This document shows, one piece after another, positions 41,184 to 50,738 of a stretch of 64,000 nt of DNA; the stretch's first letter is position 1, and the number at the start of each line of letters is the position of its first letter. Where the stretch lies: positions 1 to 64,000 of the forward strand of contig NZ_LAZU01000012.1 in assembly GCF_000987955.1 (NCBI RefSeq), in the 5' to 3' direction. Under the pieces are notes generated by a model that was given only the letters and a program-made list of their open reading frames with translations, searched no databases and was not told the DNA's origin. Position numbers and translations under genes: made by a program. The stretch is from Paenibacillus sp. DMB20 (lineage in GTDB: Bacteria > Bacillota > Bacilli > Paenibacillales > Paenibacillaceae).

Positions 41184-42107
41184 TCATTCGAAATCGATCC
41201 GCTTATTGAAATATTTATAGGAGATGTCCACCAGCAGATTCACGAGCACGAACGTCAGGGAGATGATCAGGATGGCTGCCTGGACCACCGGAAAATCCCT
41301 GCCCCGAATCGAATCGACCACATACCGGCCGATGCCGTTGACGGCAAAAACGCTTTCCGTCAGCACCGCTCCGCCCAAGAGACCCCCGAATTCGAGCCCG
41401 ATGACGGTAATGACCGGGATCATCGCGTTTTTCAGGGCATGTCTGTATATGATGACCCGTTCCCGGACGCCTTTGGCCTGGGCCGTTCGGATGTAATCCT
41501 GACCGATCACCTCCAGCATGCTGGAGCGGGTCATCCGGGCGATAATGGCCGCGCCTCCCGTTCCCAGCGTTATGACCGGAAGGACGTTTTGCGACCAGGC
41601 ACCCCAGCCGGACGGACGAAACCACCCCAGATCAACGGCAAAATATTGAATGAGCATGAGCCCGAGCCAAAAGTTGGGCATGGAAAGCCCGAACAAGGCG
41701 ATCAGCATGACCCCGAAGTCGGCCGGCGAGTTCCTTTTCACCGCGGAAATGATTCCGGCGGTCAGGCCGAGAAAAACGGCCAGCATGGTACTGTAAAGAG
41801 CAAGCTCCACGGTAATCCAGAAGCGGCTGGTGAAAATTTCGTCGGCGATGGGACGGCTGCTGCGGATCGAATCCCCGAGGTCGCCTTGGATAAGCTTGCT
41901 GACGTAATTCCAGTACTGGACGGGTAAGGGATCATTCAAACCGAGACTTTCCCGAATTTGCTCCACTTTTTCCTTGGGAGCGCCTTCCCCGACAATAACC
42001 TGGGCCGCATCCCCGGGGATGAGATGCATCAGCAGGAAGACGATAATCGTGACGCCGATGATGACCGGCACGGTCTGGATCAATCTTCGGACGGTGTAAA
42101 TAAGCAT
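41184..42107 (-). CDS. Oligopeptide ABC transporter permease (OppB/DppB-like)
   Basis: The 307-residue protein has six membrane helices. The family N terminus is MLIYTVRRLIQTVPVIIGVTIIVFLLMHL, and the ATPase-contact loop is DYIRTAQAKGVRERVIIYRHALKNA. It follows the OppC-like gene by 18 bases. The order C before B is reversed from many opp operons. Confidence 0.93.
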   Translation of the reverse strand: MLIYTVRRLIQTVPVIIGVTIIVFLLMHLIPGDAAQVIVGEGAPKEKVEQIRESLGLNDPLPVQYWNYVSKLIQGDLGDSIRSSRPIADEIFTSRFWITVELALYSTMLAVFLGLTAGIISAVKRNSPADFGVMLIALFGLSMPNFWLGLMLIQYFAVDLGWFRPSGWGAWSQNVLPVITLGTGGAAIIARMTRSSMLEVIGQDYIRTAQAKGVRERVIIYRHALKNAMIPVITVIGLEFGGLLGGAVLTESVFAVNGIGRYVVDSIRGRDFPVVQAAILIISLTFVLVNLLVDISYKYFNKRIDFE

Positions 42108-42125
42108 GGGCCGGCTCCTTTCTTC

Positions 42126-43022
42126 TTATTTTTTGGTCTTCGGATCAAGCACGTCCCTGAGTCCGTCGCCCAGCAGATTGAACGCAACCACCACCAGGAC
42201 GATGGAAAGGCCGGGGAAGAGGGCGACATGGGGATGCTGCGTAATATAGTTGCGCCCGTCGTTCAGCATTGCGCCCCATTCCGGTGTCGGCGGCTGTGCG
42301 CCGAGCCCGAGGAAGGAAAGTCCGCTGGCCGTCAGGATGGCAATCGCGATGCGGAGGGTAGCCTGGACAATGATGGGGGATGTGATATTCGGTAGGATGT
42401 GCTTGAAAATAATCCGGCTGTCGCTTGCTCCGAGGGAGCGCATGGCATCAATATACTCCAGCTTTCGGACCGCCAGCGTCGATCCCCGCACGATCCTGGC
42501 AAACGTCGGGATGGAGAAGATGCTGACCGCGATGATGACGTTGAACAGGCTTTTTCCGAGAACGCTTACAATGGCGAGTGCCAGCAGAAGACCCGGAAAA
42601 GCAAGCATGATATCCGTTATACGCATGATGACGGAATCCCATTTTCCGCCGTAATACCCGGAGATAACGCCGAGGATGATCCCGAAGGCCGCCCCGAGAA
42701 TAACGGAGATAAAGCCGACCGACAGCGTGAGCCGCATGCCGTGGACAATCCGGGTGAAAATATCCCGCCCGTTATGGTCCGTTCCGAACCAATGGTCGGC
42801 CGAAGGCTTCAGCAGCTTGGAGGAATAGTCTACGATCGTGGGATCGTGCTGCGTCAGGAAAGGTCCGACGATGGCGGCCAATACCACAAAGATTAGGAAG
42901 TAACCTCCGATGAGCGCTGATTTGTTTTTGTGAAGGTTTTTGTAAAATCTCCTCCATCTCCCCCTCACAGTCCGGCTTTGCCCGGGTATTGCGGTTTCCG
43001 AAGCTGCCGTTGCATTGTTCAT
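42126..43022 (-). CDS. Oligopeptide ABC transporter permease (OppC/DppC-like)
   Basis: The 298-residue protein carries the OppC N-terminal segment (RRFYKNLHKNKSALIGGYFLI) and the cytoplasmic loop YIDAMRSLGASDSRIIFKHIL. The C terminus has SFLGLGAQPPTPEWGAMLNDG, highly typical of DppC/GsiD. It is first in the operon and divergent from the binding-protein gene. The A/T-rich 43023-43138 region should hold both promoters. Confidence 0.93.
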   Translation of the reverse strand: MNNATAASETAIPGQSRTVRGRWRRFYKNLHKNKSALIGGYFLIFVVLAAIVGPFLTQHDPTIVDYSSKLLKPSADHWFGTDHNGRDIFTRIVHGMRLTLSVGFISVILGAAFGIILGVISGYYGGKWDSVIMRITDIMLAFPGLLLALAIVSVLGKSLFNVIIAVSIFSIPTFARIVRGSTLAVRKLEYIDAMRSLGASDSRIIFKHILPNITSPIIVQATLRIAIAILTASGLSFLGLGAQPPTPEWGAMLNDGRNYITQHPHVALFPGLSIVLVVVAFNLLGDGLRDVLDPKTKK

Positions 43023-43159
43023 CTAGAACCACCCTTTCTCCATTAATTATCCGACGGTCAAATATTGAGAATTCTAGTATAAATATGGATTACTCAAATA
43101 TATGTTAAATACTAAGAAAATATTTTTTAAAATTTTAGTTGAGAAGGGGAGTGCATAGT

Positions 43160-44818
43160 ATGGCGGGAAGCAAAAGGTTGAGGGGATTCATTCCGCTGCT
43201 GGTTATCCTGATGATGTTGTTTGTGACGGCGTGCGGCGGAGGAGGAAACAGCGCGGAGGAGAAGCCGCCGGAAACAAACAACGGCAATCCGGCCGCGCCG
43301 GAGCCCGGGAACAAGGACAAAGATCAAGATAAACCTGCGGAGGGCGGCGCCAAGGATCTCGTGGTGGCCTGGCTGTCGGATCCTCCCTCCATGGACCCGC
43401 ATATGTCGACCGACCAGCAAACCAGCATCGTGACCTCCCATATCTATAACACGCTCGTCATGCATGACAAGGACCTGGTCGTTCAGCCGGGGCTTGCCGA
43501 GAGCTGGAAGGCGGTGGATGACGTAACTTGGGAGTTTAAGCTCCGTCAGGGCGTGAAGTTTACGGACGGGTCGGCTTTTAATGCCGAGGCGGTCAAGGCG
43601 AATATCGACCGGCTGCTGGATCCGAAGGTGGCCTCTCCGCGTGCTTCCCTGGTAGACATGGTCAAAGAGGTTAAGGTGATTGACGAGTTTACGGTGCAGA
43701 TCGTCACAGCCTATCCCTTCTCTCCGCTGCTTGCGCATCTGGCTCATCCTGGGGTGAGCATCGTGAGCCCCGAAGGCATTAAAAAGGATTACGAGAAAGT
43801 AAAAGCCGGCGAGAAGGCTGGCGCCTATCTGGCCCAAAACCCGGCAGGATCCGGGACGTTCAAGCTGGACAACTGGAATCCGGGACAGGAAGTGAAACTG
43901 GTCAAAAATGATGACCACTGGGGAGATAAAGCGAAAATCGACAGCGTCACCTTTAAGGTCGTCAGTGAGGACGGCACGCGGATTGCCGAGCTGGAGACGG
44001 GCTACGCCCATATCGTAGAGCCGGTATCGCCGAGCAGCATCAGCCGCGTGGAAGGTCTCGACGGTACATACTTAAACCGTCAAGCCTCCCTTAGCTTGTC
44101 TTATATCGGCTTTAACATGGAGAAGAAGCCGTTCAACGACGTTCGCGTGCGTCAGGCGTTATCCATGGCCATCAACAAGGATGAAGTGATTTCGGGGGTC
44201 TATGAAGGAACCGGCATTCCTGCCGTCGGCCCGCTGGCGCCTGACGTGTTCGGTTATGACGCTTCCGTCAAGCCGATCGAAAACAATCTGGATAAGGCGA
44301 AGGAACTGATGAAGGAGGCCGGGCTGGAAAAAGGCTTCTCCACCACGATCTGGACGAACGACAACCCTGAGCGCATCAAAATTGCGGAATACGTGCAATC
44401 GAAGCTGAAAGAACTGAATGTGGACGTGAAGATCGAAGTGTTGGAGTGGGGTGCTTACTTGGCCCAGACGGCCGAGGGCAAGCATGATATGTTTATTCTT
44501 GGCTGGTCCACGGTAACGGCCGATTCGGATTACGGATTGTACCTGTTGTTCCATTCCGCCAACGCCGGCGAGCCCGGGAACCGTACGTTTACGAAGGATC
44601 CGGAGCTCGACAAGCTGCTGGATGAAGGGCGCAAGGAAAGCGATCCGGAGAAACGCAAGGCCATTTACAAGAAAGCCCAGGAAAAGCTTGTTGAGCTCGC
44701 TCCGATGCTGTATATTCACCACCAGGAATACTTGGAAGGCGTCAGCGATAAAGTGAAGGGTTATTGGCGCCATCCGAACGGCATCATGCAGCTGCACGGC
44801 GTATCGCTGGAGCCTTAG
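43160..44818 (+). CDS. Peptide/glutathione-type substrate-binding lipoprotein
   Basis: This 552-residue SBP_bac_5 family protein has a lipoprotein signal ending MLFVTAC and a Glu/Asn/Pro-rich spacer of about 40 residues. The body holds the family motif LAESWKAVDDVTWEFKLRQG and YIGFNMEKKPFNDVRVRQAL. It is closest in style to GsiB/DppA. AGAAGGGGAG favours ATG 43160 over TTG 43139. It serves the divergent permease/ATPase operon. Confidence 0.92.
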   Translation: MAGSKRLRGFIPLLVILMMLFVTACGGGGNSAEEKPPETNNGNPAAPEPGNKDKDQDKPAEGGAKDLVVAWLSDPPSMDPHMSTDQQTSIVTSHIYNTLVMHDKDLVVQPGLAESWKAVDDVTWEFKLRQGVKFTDGSAFNAEAVKANIDRLLDPKVASPRASLVDMVKEVKVIDEFTVQIVTAYPFSPLLAHLAHPGVSIVSPEGIKKDYEKVKAGEKAGAYLAQNPAGSGTFKLDNWNPGQEVKLVKNDDHWGDKAKIDSVTFKVVSEDGTRIAELETGYAHIVEPVSPSSISRVEGLDGTYLNRQASLSLSYIGFNMEKKPFNDVRVRQALSMAINKDEVISGVYEGTGIPAVGPLAPDVFGYDASVKPIENNLDKAKELMKEAGLEKGFSTTIWTNDNPERIKIAEYVQSKLKELNVDVKIEVLEWGAYLAQTAEGKHDMFILGWSTVTADSDYGLYLLFHSANAGEPGNRTFTKDPELDKLLDEGRKESDPEKRKAIYKKAQEKLVELAPMLYIHHQEYLEGVSDKVKGYWRHPNGIMQLHGVSLEP

Positions 44819-44845
44819 AGCCCGGATATCATTGGCGAAGCGAAA

Positions 44846-44888
44846 AGAAGACCAGATTGCCTTAAAGGCGATCCGGTCTTCTTTTTTT
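44846..44888 (+). terminator. Terminator of the peptide-binding protein gene
   Basis: AGAAGACC..GAT..GCC pairs with GGC..ATC..GGTCTTCT and is followed by seven T. Confidence 0.88.
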
Positions 44889-44990
44889 GCGGTTATGATT
44901 GTTCATGAAGCTGTTAACCCTCCAGTATTACACCAACCTGCACTTCATTTGATATAGTGTGAATCTGATTGAAAGGAGGCAGATGAATCT

Positions 44991-45707
44991 ATGGTATTAA
45001 CCGTCAAAAACTTAAGTGTGCGTTATGGGGAAAAAGTCGCCGTCCAGGATTTGAGCTTTCGTGTGCGAAAAGGCGAGGCATTCGGCTTGCTTGGGGCCAA
45101 CGGCGCCGGCAAATCCTCCAGTATCGCAGCCATTTTAGGCATTGAAAAAAGCGAGTTTGCCGAGCTCTCTTTGCTTATGAAATCCCCGATAACCGAACGA
45201 AAGGAAGTGTTTGAAAAAGTCGGAGTTCAATTTCAAGAGACCCATTTCCAAGATCGTTTAACCGTACAAGAAGCGTGTCTTCAGTGGCGAGCGCTATATA
45301 AAGAAACGCAAAAACTAGAACCGCTTTTGATGGCGTTTGGCTTGCAGGATAAGAAAAAACAGCCGGTCAAATCGCTCTCCGGCGGAGAGAGGCAGCGACT
45401 TGCCGTACTTCTCGCCCTTTTGCCGAATCCGGAGCTTGTTTTTTTGGACGAGTTAACCACAGGTCTGGATACAAAGGCCCGCAAAATGCTGTGGAAACAG
45501 CTGTTGATCATGAAAGAAAACGGGCTTTCTATCGTGCTGACTTCGCATTACATGGATGAGGTTGAGGCGCTCTGCGATCGGCTGTTGATTCTGAAGAACG
45601 GATCAACCGTCGCAACGGGCACGGTCCAGGAAATCATTCATCTCAGCGGGATGTCAACGATGGAGGATGCATATTTGCATTTTTCGGGCGAGGAGGATTG
45701 GGCATGA
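44991..45707 (+). CDS. ABC exporter ATP-binding protein
   Basis: The 238-residue single-domain ATPase has Walker A LLGANGAGKSS, signature SLSGGERQRLAVLLALLP, Walker B LVFLDELTTGLD and H-loop LTSHYMDE. It belongs to the CcmA/BcrA-like group that pairs with ABC-2 permeases. Walker B reads DELT rather than DEPT. AAAGGAGG lies 11 bases before ATG 44991. Upstream, TTACAC and TATAGT are 19 bases apart, a spacing used by MerR-activated promoters, and a MerR-type gene ends this operon. Confidence 0.92.
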   Translation: MVLTVKNLSVRYGEKVAVQDLSFRVRKGEAFGLLGANGAGKSSSIAAILGIEKSEFAELSLLMKSPITERKEVFEKVGVQFQETHFQDRLTVQEACLQWRALYKETQKLEPLLMAFGLQDKKKQPVKSLSGGERQRLAVLLALLPNPELVFLDELTTGLDTKARKMLWKQLLIMKENGLSIVLTSHYMDEVEALCDRLLILKNGSTVATGTVQEIIHLSGMSTMEDAYLHFSGEEDWA

Positions 45708-46441
45708 ATTTATTTTGGACTTTGTTGAAAATAGAAGGAAAGCTGGTTTGGAGAGGGCTGGACATTCTTATATTCGGTATTTTATTTCCGATTGTTTTGG
45801 CGATCGTGTTTGGTTATGTTATGAGTAAAGATGGATCCGTTCATGGTGCATCCATGTTTGAAATTTCCTACTCCGCCGTTATTACCATCGGGGTGCTCGC
45901 AACAGGCGTGATGGGTGTGCCGCTTACCCTTGCGGACTACCGCCACCGGGGGATTTTGAAAAGATTCCAGGTCACTCCCGTGTCCCCTCTGCAGTTATTA
46001 TTTGCTCAGGTCGCGATTCAACTTTCTTCGGCAATCGTGTCCTTCATAGGAGTAACGGCGGCGTACCATTTTTTGTTTGATTACCGGATGAGAGGTTCAT
46101 GGGCCGTTTTTTTGCTGGCCTATGCATTTGTCGTATTCGCCATGTACAGTATTGGGCTGTTCATTGGAAGCGTGGTGCCTGATCAAAAGGCCGCAAATTT
46201 GTGGAGCTCGGTTGCCTATTTTACGATGCTGCTGTTCTCGGGTGCGACGATTCCCTATGAAATCATGCCGCGTTTTGTTCAGGCATTCATGGACATCCTT
46301 CCGCTTTCGCACGGAATCCACATCCTGAAACAGGTTTCCATCGGGGAACCCGCAGATCATCTTTTTTTCAGTGCTACAGTGCTTATTCTTTGCGTTGTGC
46401 TTGGTCTGGGCGGAGCAGTCAAATTTTTTAAATGGAGATAA
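45698..46441 (+). CDS. ABC-2 type exporter permease
   Basis: The 247-residue protein has six hydrophobic segments and the ABC-2 signature region FSGATIPYEIMPRFVQAFMDILPLSHG. It overlaps the ATPase gene by 10 bases, so they are coupled. With the ATPase it forms a drug, lipid or peptide exporter. The substrate is unknown. Confidence 0.9.
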   Translation: MGMNLFWTLLKIEGKLVWRGLDILIFGILFPIVLAIVFGYVMSKDGSVHGASMFEISYSAVITIGVLATGVMGVPLTLADYRHRGILKRFQVTPVSPLQLLFAQVAIQLSSAIVSFIGVTAAYHFLFDYRMRGSWAVFLLAYAFVVFAMYSIGLFIGSVVPDQKAANLWSSVAYFTMLLFSGATIPYEIMPRFVQAFMDILPLSHGIHILKQVSIGEPADHLFFSATVLILCVVLGLGGAVKFFKWR

Positions 46442-46453
46442 GGAGGTGCGCGG

Positions 46454-47245
46454 ATGTACAGAACAACCGAAATAGCAAAAATGGTGAACGTGCATCCGAA
46501 TACCGTCCGAATTTATGAGGAATGGGGTTATATCTCGCCGGTCCCCCGCGCGAATAACGGATATCGCGTGTATTCCGACCTTCATTTGTTTCAGCTTCAG
46601 GTAGCCAGAGCCTCCTTTCGCTGTGAAATCATACAAGGTCGCATCCGGGATAAAGCACGGTCCGTTGTTGAAGCCAGCGGGAAAGAAAATTTCGATCAGG
46701 CGCTTGAGAGGGCTCAGGATTATCTGGCCCATCTGGAACGCGAATACTTAAGGGCCCTGGAGGCGATCGCGCTTGTAGAGGCGTGGCTGGAGGGGAAGGA
46801 GTCCTTGTCCGGACAGACCTATACGCGAAAAAAGGCCGCTTCGATCCTGGATCTTTCGCCGGAAGTCGTGAGGAACTGGGAGCGCAACGGTTTGATCGCC
46901 GTCTCCCGGCTGCCCAACGGCTACCGTTTCTACACGGACAAGGATTTAAACAAAATGAAAATCATCCGAGCCTTAAGGGCTGCGCATTATTCGATCAGCG
47001 CGATTCTCCGATTAATGAATACTTTAGGGCAATCAAAGGAATTGAACGTGAAGAAGGTATTGGACAGTCCGGCAGAGAGCGACGATATCATTACGGTTAC
47101 CGATCGTCTCATCTTTTCGCTTGAAGAAGCCATACAGAGCGCTCAGGAAGTGATACGACTCATAAAACAACGCATCAGTATAAGCAGAAGAAACGGGCAA
47201 GGGGACATGAGAGGAGCGCCGGCGGGAAGAGGAATAAAGGGATGA
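46454..47245 (+). CDS. Regulator with two MerR DNA-binding domains
   Basis: The 263-residue protein has a MerR domain at residues 1-70 (TTEIAKMVNVHPNTVRIYEEW, ANNGYRVYSDLHLFQL). A second lies at about 120-190 (TRKKAASILDLSPEVVRNWER, LPNGYRFYTDKDLNKM), with helices between and after. MerR proteins normally have one domain per chain and work as dimers. Two per chain could allow binding as a monomer or to two sites. It lies 12 bases after the permease, with AAGGAGG, in the same operon. Confidence 0.88.
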   Translation: MYRTTEIAKMVNVHPNTVRIYEEWGYISPVPRANNGYRVYSDLHLFQLQVARASFRCEIIQGRIRDKARSVVEASGKENFDQALERAQDYLAHLEREYLRALEAIALVEAWLEGKESLSGQTYTRKKAASILDLSPEVVRNWERNGLIAVSRLPNGYRFYTDKDLNKMKIIRALRAAHYSISAILRLMNTLGQSKELNVKKVLDSPAESDDIITVTDRLIFSLEEAIQSAQEVIRLIKQRISISRRNGQGDMRGAPAGRGIKG

Positions 47246-47284
47246 ATATCGTCAACGGATGCGCAACGCAAAAACAGCCAAACC

Positions 47285-47322
47285 ACGAAAAAAAGCTGCC
47301 TGGCCGTTCGGCCGGGCAGCTT
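47285..47322. terminator. Bidirectional terminator between the MerR and udk genes
   Basis: AAGCTGCC..GGCC-GTTC-GGCC..GGCAGCTT is a strong hairpin. On the minus strand it is followed by a long T-run, so it chiefly ends udk. Confidence 0.85.
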
Positions 47323-47367
47323 GTTATGCGGGTATTTCAAATGAAGCTAGAGATCGGTCTTTAAAGG

Positions 47368-48000
47368 TCAGCTTCCCCAGGACCGTTCGCCGGTCAGGTA
47401 TTTTTCGGTCAGGATCGACAGCAGTTGGATGCCGACCTCGTTCTGGCCGCCTTCCGGGATGATGATGTCCGCGTACTTTTTGGAGGGCTCGATAAATGCT
47501 TCGTGCATCGGCTTTACGGTGTTTAAATATTGCTCGTGAATCGACTGGATCGATCTCCCGCGTTCCTCGATGTCCCGAACGACGCGGCGGAGAATCCGCA
47601 CATCGGGATCCGTATCGACAAACACCTTAATGTCCAGCAGCTTCCGGAGATTTTCGTCGGACAGCACGTGAAGCCCTTCGATGATGGCGATGTGGTTCGG
47701 TTTCAACTCCAGCGTTTCTTCCCGGGAGCGGGCGTGGACCGTGAAATCGTATACCGGAGCATAGGCAGGATTGCCCTGCCTCAGAAGCCCGAGATGCTCG
47801 ACGAGGAGCTCATTGTCAAAGGCAAAAGGATGGTCGTAGTTGATCTTCTCGCGCTCGGCGAACGTGAGATGGGGGTTGTCCTTATAGTAATTATCCTGAG
47901 ATATGAAAGTCACTTTGCCTGGTCCGAGTCGATCGATGACGGACCGGGCCACCGTCGTTTTTCCGGAGCCGGTGCCGCCGGCGATACCAATAATCAGCAT
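47368..48000 (-). CDS. udk: Uridine kinase
   Basis: The 210-residue enzyme phosphorylates uridine and cytidine for pyrimidine salvage. It has the P-loop GIAGGTGSGKTT, the substrate segment ISQDNYYKD, NYDHPFAFDNELL, IIEGLHVLSDE and the lid RRVVRDIEERGRS. Length equals that of B. subtilis Udk. GGGAGG precedes ATG 48000. It is a single-gene unit with a strong terminator. Confidence 0.95.
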   Translation of the reverse strand: MLIIGIAGGTGSGKTTVARSVIDRLGPGKVTFISQDNYYKDNPHLTFAEREKINYDHPFAFDNELLVEHLGLLRQGNPAYAPVYDFTVHARSREETLELKPNHIAIIEGLHVLSDENLRKLLDIKVFVDTDPDVRILRRVVRDIEERGRSIQSIHEQYLNTVKPMHEAFIEPSKKYADIIIPEGGQNEVGIQLLSILTEKYLTGERSWGS

Positions 48001-48170
48001 GGTGTCCCTTAAACCTCCCTAAGGCTTTCGTGCACTGCAATTTTAGTATTGTACCACAGCATGTGTTTTTTTTCACCTTGATCGGGCTGGAACCTTTAGG
48101 GGAATTTGTTACGGGGAGCCTTCGGCGTATCTTTCCTTGGACGAAGGGATGTGAAATACTTTGTTTTTTT

Positions 48171-48225
48171 TTAAACCATTTTTAAACAAAATTGCAGCCT
48201 TCTTTTAACCTTCAACCTCTATTAT
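48171..48225 (+). promoter_or_regulatory. PhoP-box-like direct repeats and -10 before the hydrolase gene
   Basis: TTAAAC at 48171, TTAAAC at 48182 and TTTAAC at 48204 fall on an exact 11-bp period; the 48193 position (TGCAGC) is degenerate. TATTAT at 48220-48225 follows, with no good -35. Four 11-bp-spaced TT-A-C repeats upstream of a lone -10 is the layout of PhoP-activated Bacillus promoters. Confidence 0.4.
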
Positions 48226-48281
48226 GGTTACATGGTCCGTATATATCTTTTACATGGACGATGGATCAGGGGGAGGAACGT

Positions 48282-49748
48282 ATGAGAATATTTGAAATGC
48301 TCTTGGCGGGAGCCTGTCTAATTCTGCTGAATTATTTGGTTTTCTTCAGGAAACCGGCATCCAAAACCGGAACGACCGCGGTCCTGGGCACGATGGTCCT
48401 CGGCTTGTTAGTGGCCCAACTGTTTGCGGAGGGATATCGTTGGCAGATGGCATTCATCTACGGCATCGCCGTGATGCTCCTCATATGGTGTGCGGTCCGA
48501 AGTTTAAGGACCGCCGCGCCGAATGCGGCAAAACCAAGGAAATGGCTGAGGTACAGCCTTTACACTGCCGGGATGGTCTTTTTGGCCGCTTCGGTTTTGT
48601 TATCCGTCGTTGTACCGGTCTTTCGTCTGCCCGAACCTTCGGGGAAATATCAGGTTGGCGTCAAGGACTTTCATCTCGTAGATCCTGACAGAGAAGAGAC
48701 TTTCACGGATGATCCCGGCGACCGCAGAGAGCTTATGGTCCGCGTGTGGTATCCGGCCGAGGCCGATAAGAAACTGAAGCAGGCCACGCTGTTTCCGGAA
48801 GACGGTAAAGCCTTTGACAAGTTGATGGAAGCATACTCCGGAGGACTGGGAGTTCCAACATTTTTCTTGGACTACTTTAAATATATCGGGGCCAACGGCT
48901 ATAAAGAGGCAAAAGTACTGCGCGGGACGGCTCCGTATCCTGTCGTGATTATCAGTCACGGCATGGGGACGGGAACGTGGTACCATACCGCCCAAGCCGA
49001 AAATCTGGCCAGCCACGGTTACGTCGTGGCAGTGATAGACCATACCTACAGCACGATGGTTACTATCTTTCCGGACGGCAGAACCACGGGGTTCAAAACC
49101 GAGATCGACGAGAACGCCTTTTATGAGGATGCAAGCAGAATCGGCAAGGTATGGACCGAGGATGTGGGGTTTGTGATCGAGCAGTTGGAGCGGATGAATT
49201 CCGGCGATGTATCCAGCGGGCTGGAAGGAACGCTCGATATGCGGCATATCGGAGCCATGGGACACTCGTTCGGCGGCGCGACGGCTTTTAATGCAGCCTA
49301 TTTGAACGATAAAGTCCTGGCCGGAATCAATATGGACGGCTCGCTGTATGAGCTGAAGGACCGGAAACAGATGGACAAACCCTTTCTGTTCATGAGGGTG
49401 GCGGACTTTATGGACGCGATTGAACAATATAAGAAGCAACCGGATGCAGACCGGCAATTATTAAAAAATATATCGGAAGAACTGTCGATTATGGATGAGG
49501 TTTCCCGGAAAAAAGGGGACTTGCTTCTGCTTAAAGGAGCCGGTCATTACAATTTCACCGACTTGCAGCTGTTCCCGAAATTCGTCAGTTGGATGGGGAT
49601 GACCGGAAAAATCGACGGACAACGGGGAGCGCAGATCGTGAACCGATATGTCCTGGATTTCTTCAACAAACATCTGAAAGGAATCGAGAGCACGCTGCTG
49701 AACGGACCGGACGAAGCGTACCCGGAAGTGGAGTTTTACGCAAGATAG
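48282..49748 (+). CDS. Membrane-anchored alpha/beta hydrolase (PAF-acetylhydrolase/dienelactone hydrolase-like)
   Basis: The 488-residue protein has four N-terminal membrane helices (about 1-115) followed by an extracytoplasmic alpha/beta-hydrolase. The catalytic motifs are intact: oxyanion region IISHGMGTGTWYH, nucleophile Ser329 in GAMGHSFGG, NMDGSLYE, and His in LKGAGHYNFTDL. It most resembles PAF acetylhydrolase isoform II-like lipases, which cut lipid esters. GGGGGAGG sets ATG 48282; the frame is open from 48192 through the promoter region. Confidence 0.85.
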   Translation: MRIFEMLLAGACLILLNYLVFFRKPASKTGTTAVLGTMVLGLLVAQLFAEGYRWQMAFIYGIAVMLLIWCAVRSLRTAAPNAAKPRKWLRYSLYTAGMVFLAASVLLSVVVPVFRLPEPSGKYQVGVKDFHLVDPDREETFTDDPGDRRELMVRVWYPAEADKKLKQATLFPEDGKAFDKLMEAYSGGLGVPTFFLDYFKYIGANGYKEAKVLRGTAPYPVVIISHGMGTGTWYHTAQAENLASHGYVVAVIDHTYSTMVTIFPDGRTTGFKTEIDENAFYEDASRIGKVWTEDVGFVIEQLERMNSGDVSSGLEGTLDMRHIGAMGHSFGGATAFNAAYLNDKVLAGINMDGSLYELKDRKQMDKPFLFMRVADFMDAIEQYKKQPDADRQLLKNISEELSIMDEVSRKKGDLLLLKGAGHYNFTDLQLFPKFVSWMGMTGKIDGQRGAQIVNRYVLDFFNKHLKGIESTLLNGPDEAYPEVEFYAR

Positions 49749-49765
49749 AAAATGATGATGTTGTT

Positions 49766-49801
49766 CCAAAAGGCAGAGGCCCCGGATTCGGGGCCTTTTG
49801 A
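49766..49801. terminator. Bidirectional terminator
   Basis: AGGCCCCG-GATT-CGGGGCCTTTTG lies between the convergent hydrolase gene and the long minus-strand operon. Confidence 0.85.
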
Positions 49802-49839
49802 CTTGAGTTTCATAGCCTGCTTAAGGTATTCGACTCTTC

Positions 49840-50724
49840 TTAAGCGTTTGAAGCCGTTTCATGGATAAGCCGCTTTAGGCTTTCTACGCATTCCTCGGAA
49901 GCGGCCCATCCGCCTTCAGAGAAAGCATAGCCCGCCGGACGCTTCAACTGCGCTTCGGATAATTCCGCCTGCAATCGGTAATGCGTTTCCACAACCAGAT
50001 ACCCTTCATATTGGTCCATCATGAGCCTGCGCAGCAAACCCCGATAATCGACTTCACCTTTTCCGATGGCGACGCCTTTGACGCCGTCCGGCGTTCTTAC
50101 CGCATCTTTCAAATGGATATGGCATATTTTTCCCTTTAAATACTCATAACCGTCCGGATAAGGAATTTCCCCGTCAGGGTCCCATACATCATTGCCCGGA
50201 TCATACAGGGCCATCACGTTAGGCGATTGGACCGCATCCAGTATGATTCGTACCTTCCCGGCATTGCTGGCGTAAACGCCGGGATCAAATTCCAATGCGA
50301 ATATTCTGTTCTCTTTTTCAAGCATAGGTGCGATTCCGCGGATTTGCTCAACAATGGACGGAAGCGCCTTTTCGAAAGTTTCTTCGGCCCAAAAGCTGAA
50401 ACCGCGTATGATCGGCGCTCCTAGCTTCTTGGCAATTTCAATCGAGCGTTGGAGAATGGATAGGTGCTCCCGCACCTCCTCCGGTTGACTTAGGCGACAT
50501 TTGAAAATGGGCGTGGATAACGCGCACACGGACAGATGGTTTTGCGTGATAAGCGCTCTAATCGACTCCACCTGTTCGTCGCTCCACGTTTGAATCGTTT
50601 GCCCTTCGATCGACCGGAGCTCCAGCGTCTTCATTCCATGCCGAAGAGCAAACCCAATGGCTTCCTCAAGGCTTTGAGATACTTCGTCCGTTAGGATTCC
50701 AAGCCGAAACGGAGACATCCGCAT
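49840..50724 (-). CDS. Sugar phosphate isomerase/epimerase (TIM barrel)
   Basis: The 294-residue AP_endonuc_2 family protein has metal-site motifs including FALEFDPG, ALYDPGND, HIHLKDAVR and VVETHYR. It resembles D-tagatose-3-epimerase or inosose dehydratase-type enzymes acting on free or phosphorylated sugars. ATG 50724 falls right after GGGG; ATG 50718 has better spacing and may be the true start. It is last in a seven-gene operon and should act on the product of the Gfo/Idh enzyme. Confidence 0.88.
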   Translation of the reverse strand: MRMSPFRLGILTDEVSQSLEEAIGFALRHGMKTLELRSIEGQTIQTWSDEQVESIRALITQNHLSVCALSTPIFKCRLSQPEEVREHLSILQRSIEIAKKLGAPIIRGFSFWAEETFEKALPSIVEQIRGIAPMLEKENRIFALEFDPGVYASNAGKVRIILDAVQSPNVMALYDPGNDVWDPDGEIPYPDGYEYLKGKICHIHLKDAVRTPDGVKGVAIGKGEVDYRGLLRRLMMDQYEGYLVVETHYRLQAELSEAQLKRPAGYAFSEGGWAASEECVESLKRLIHETASNA

Positions 50725-50738
50725 CCCCCTTGCGCAGA

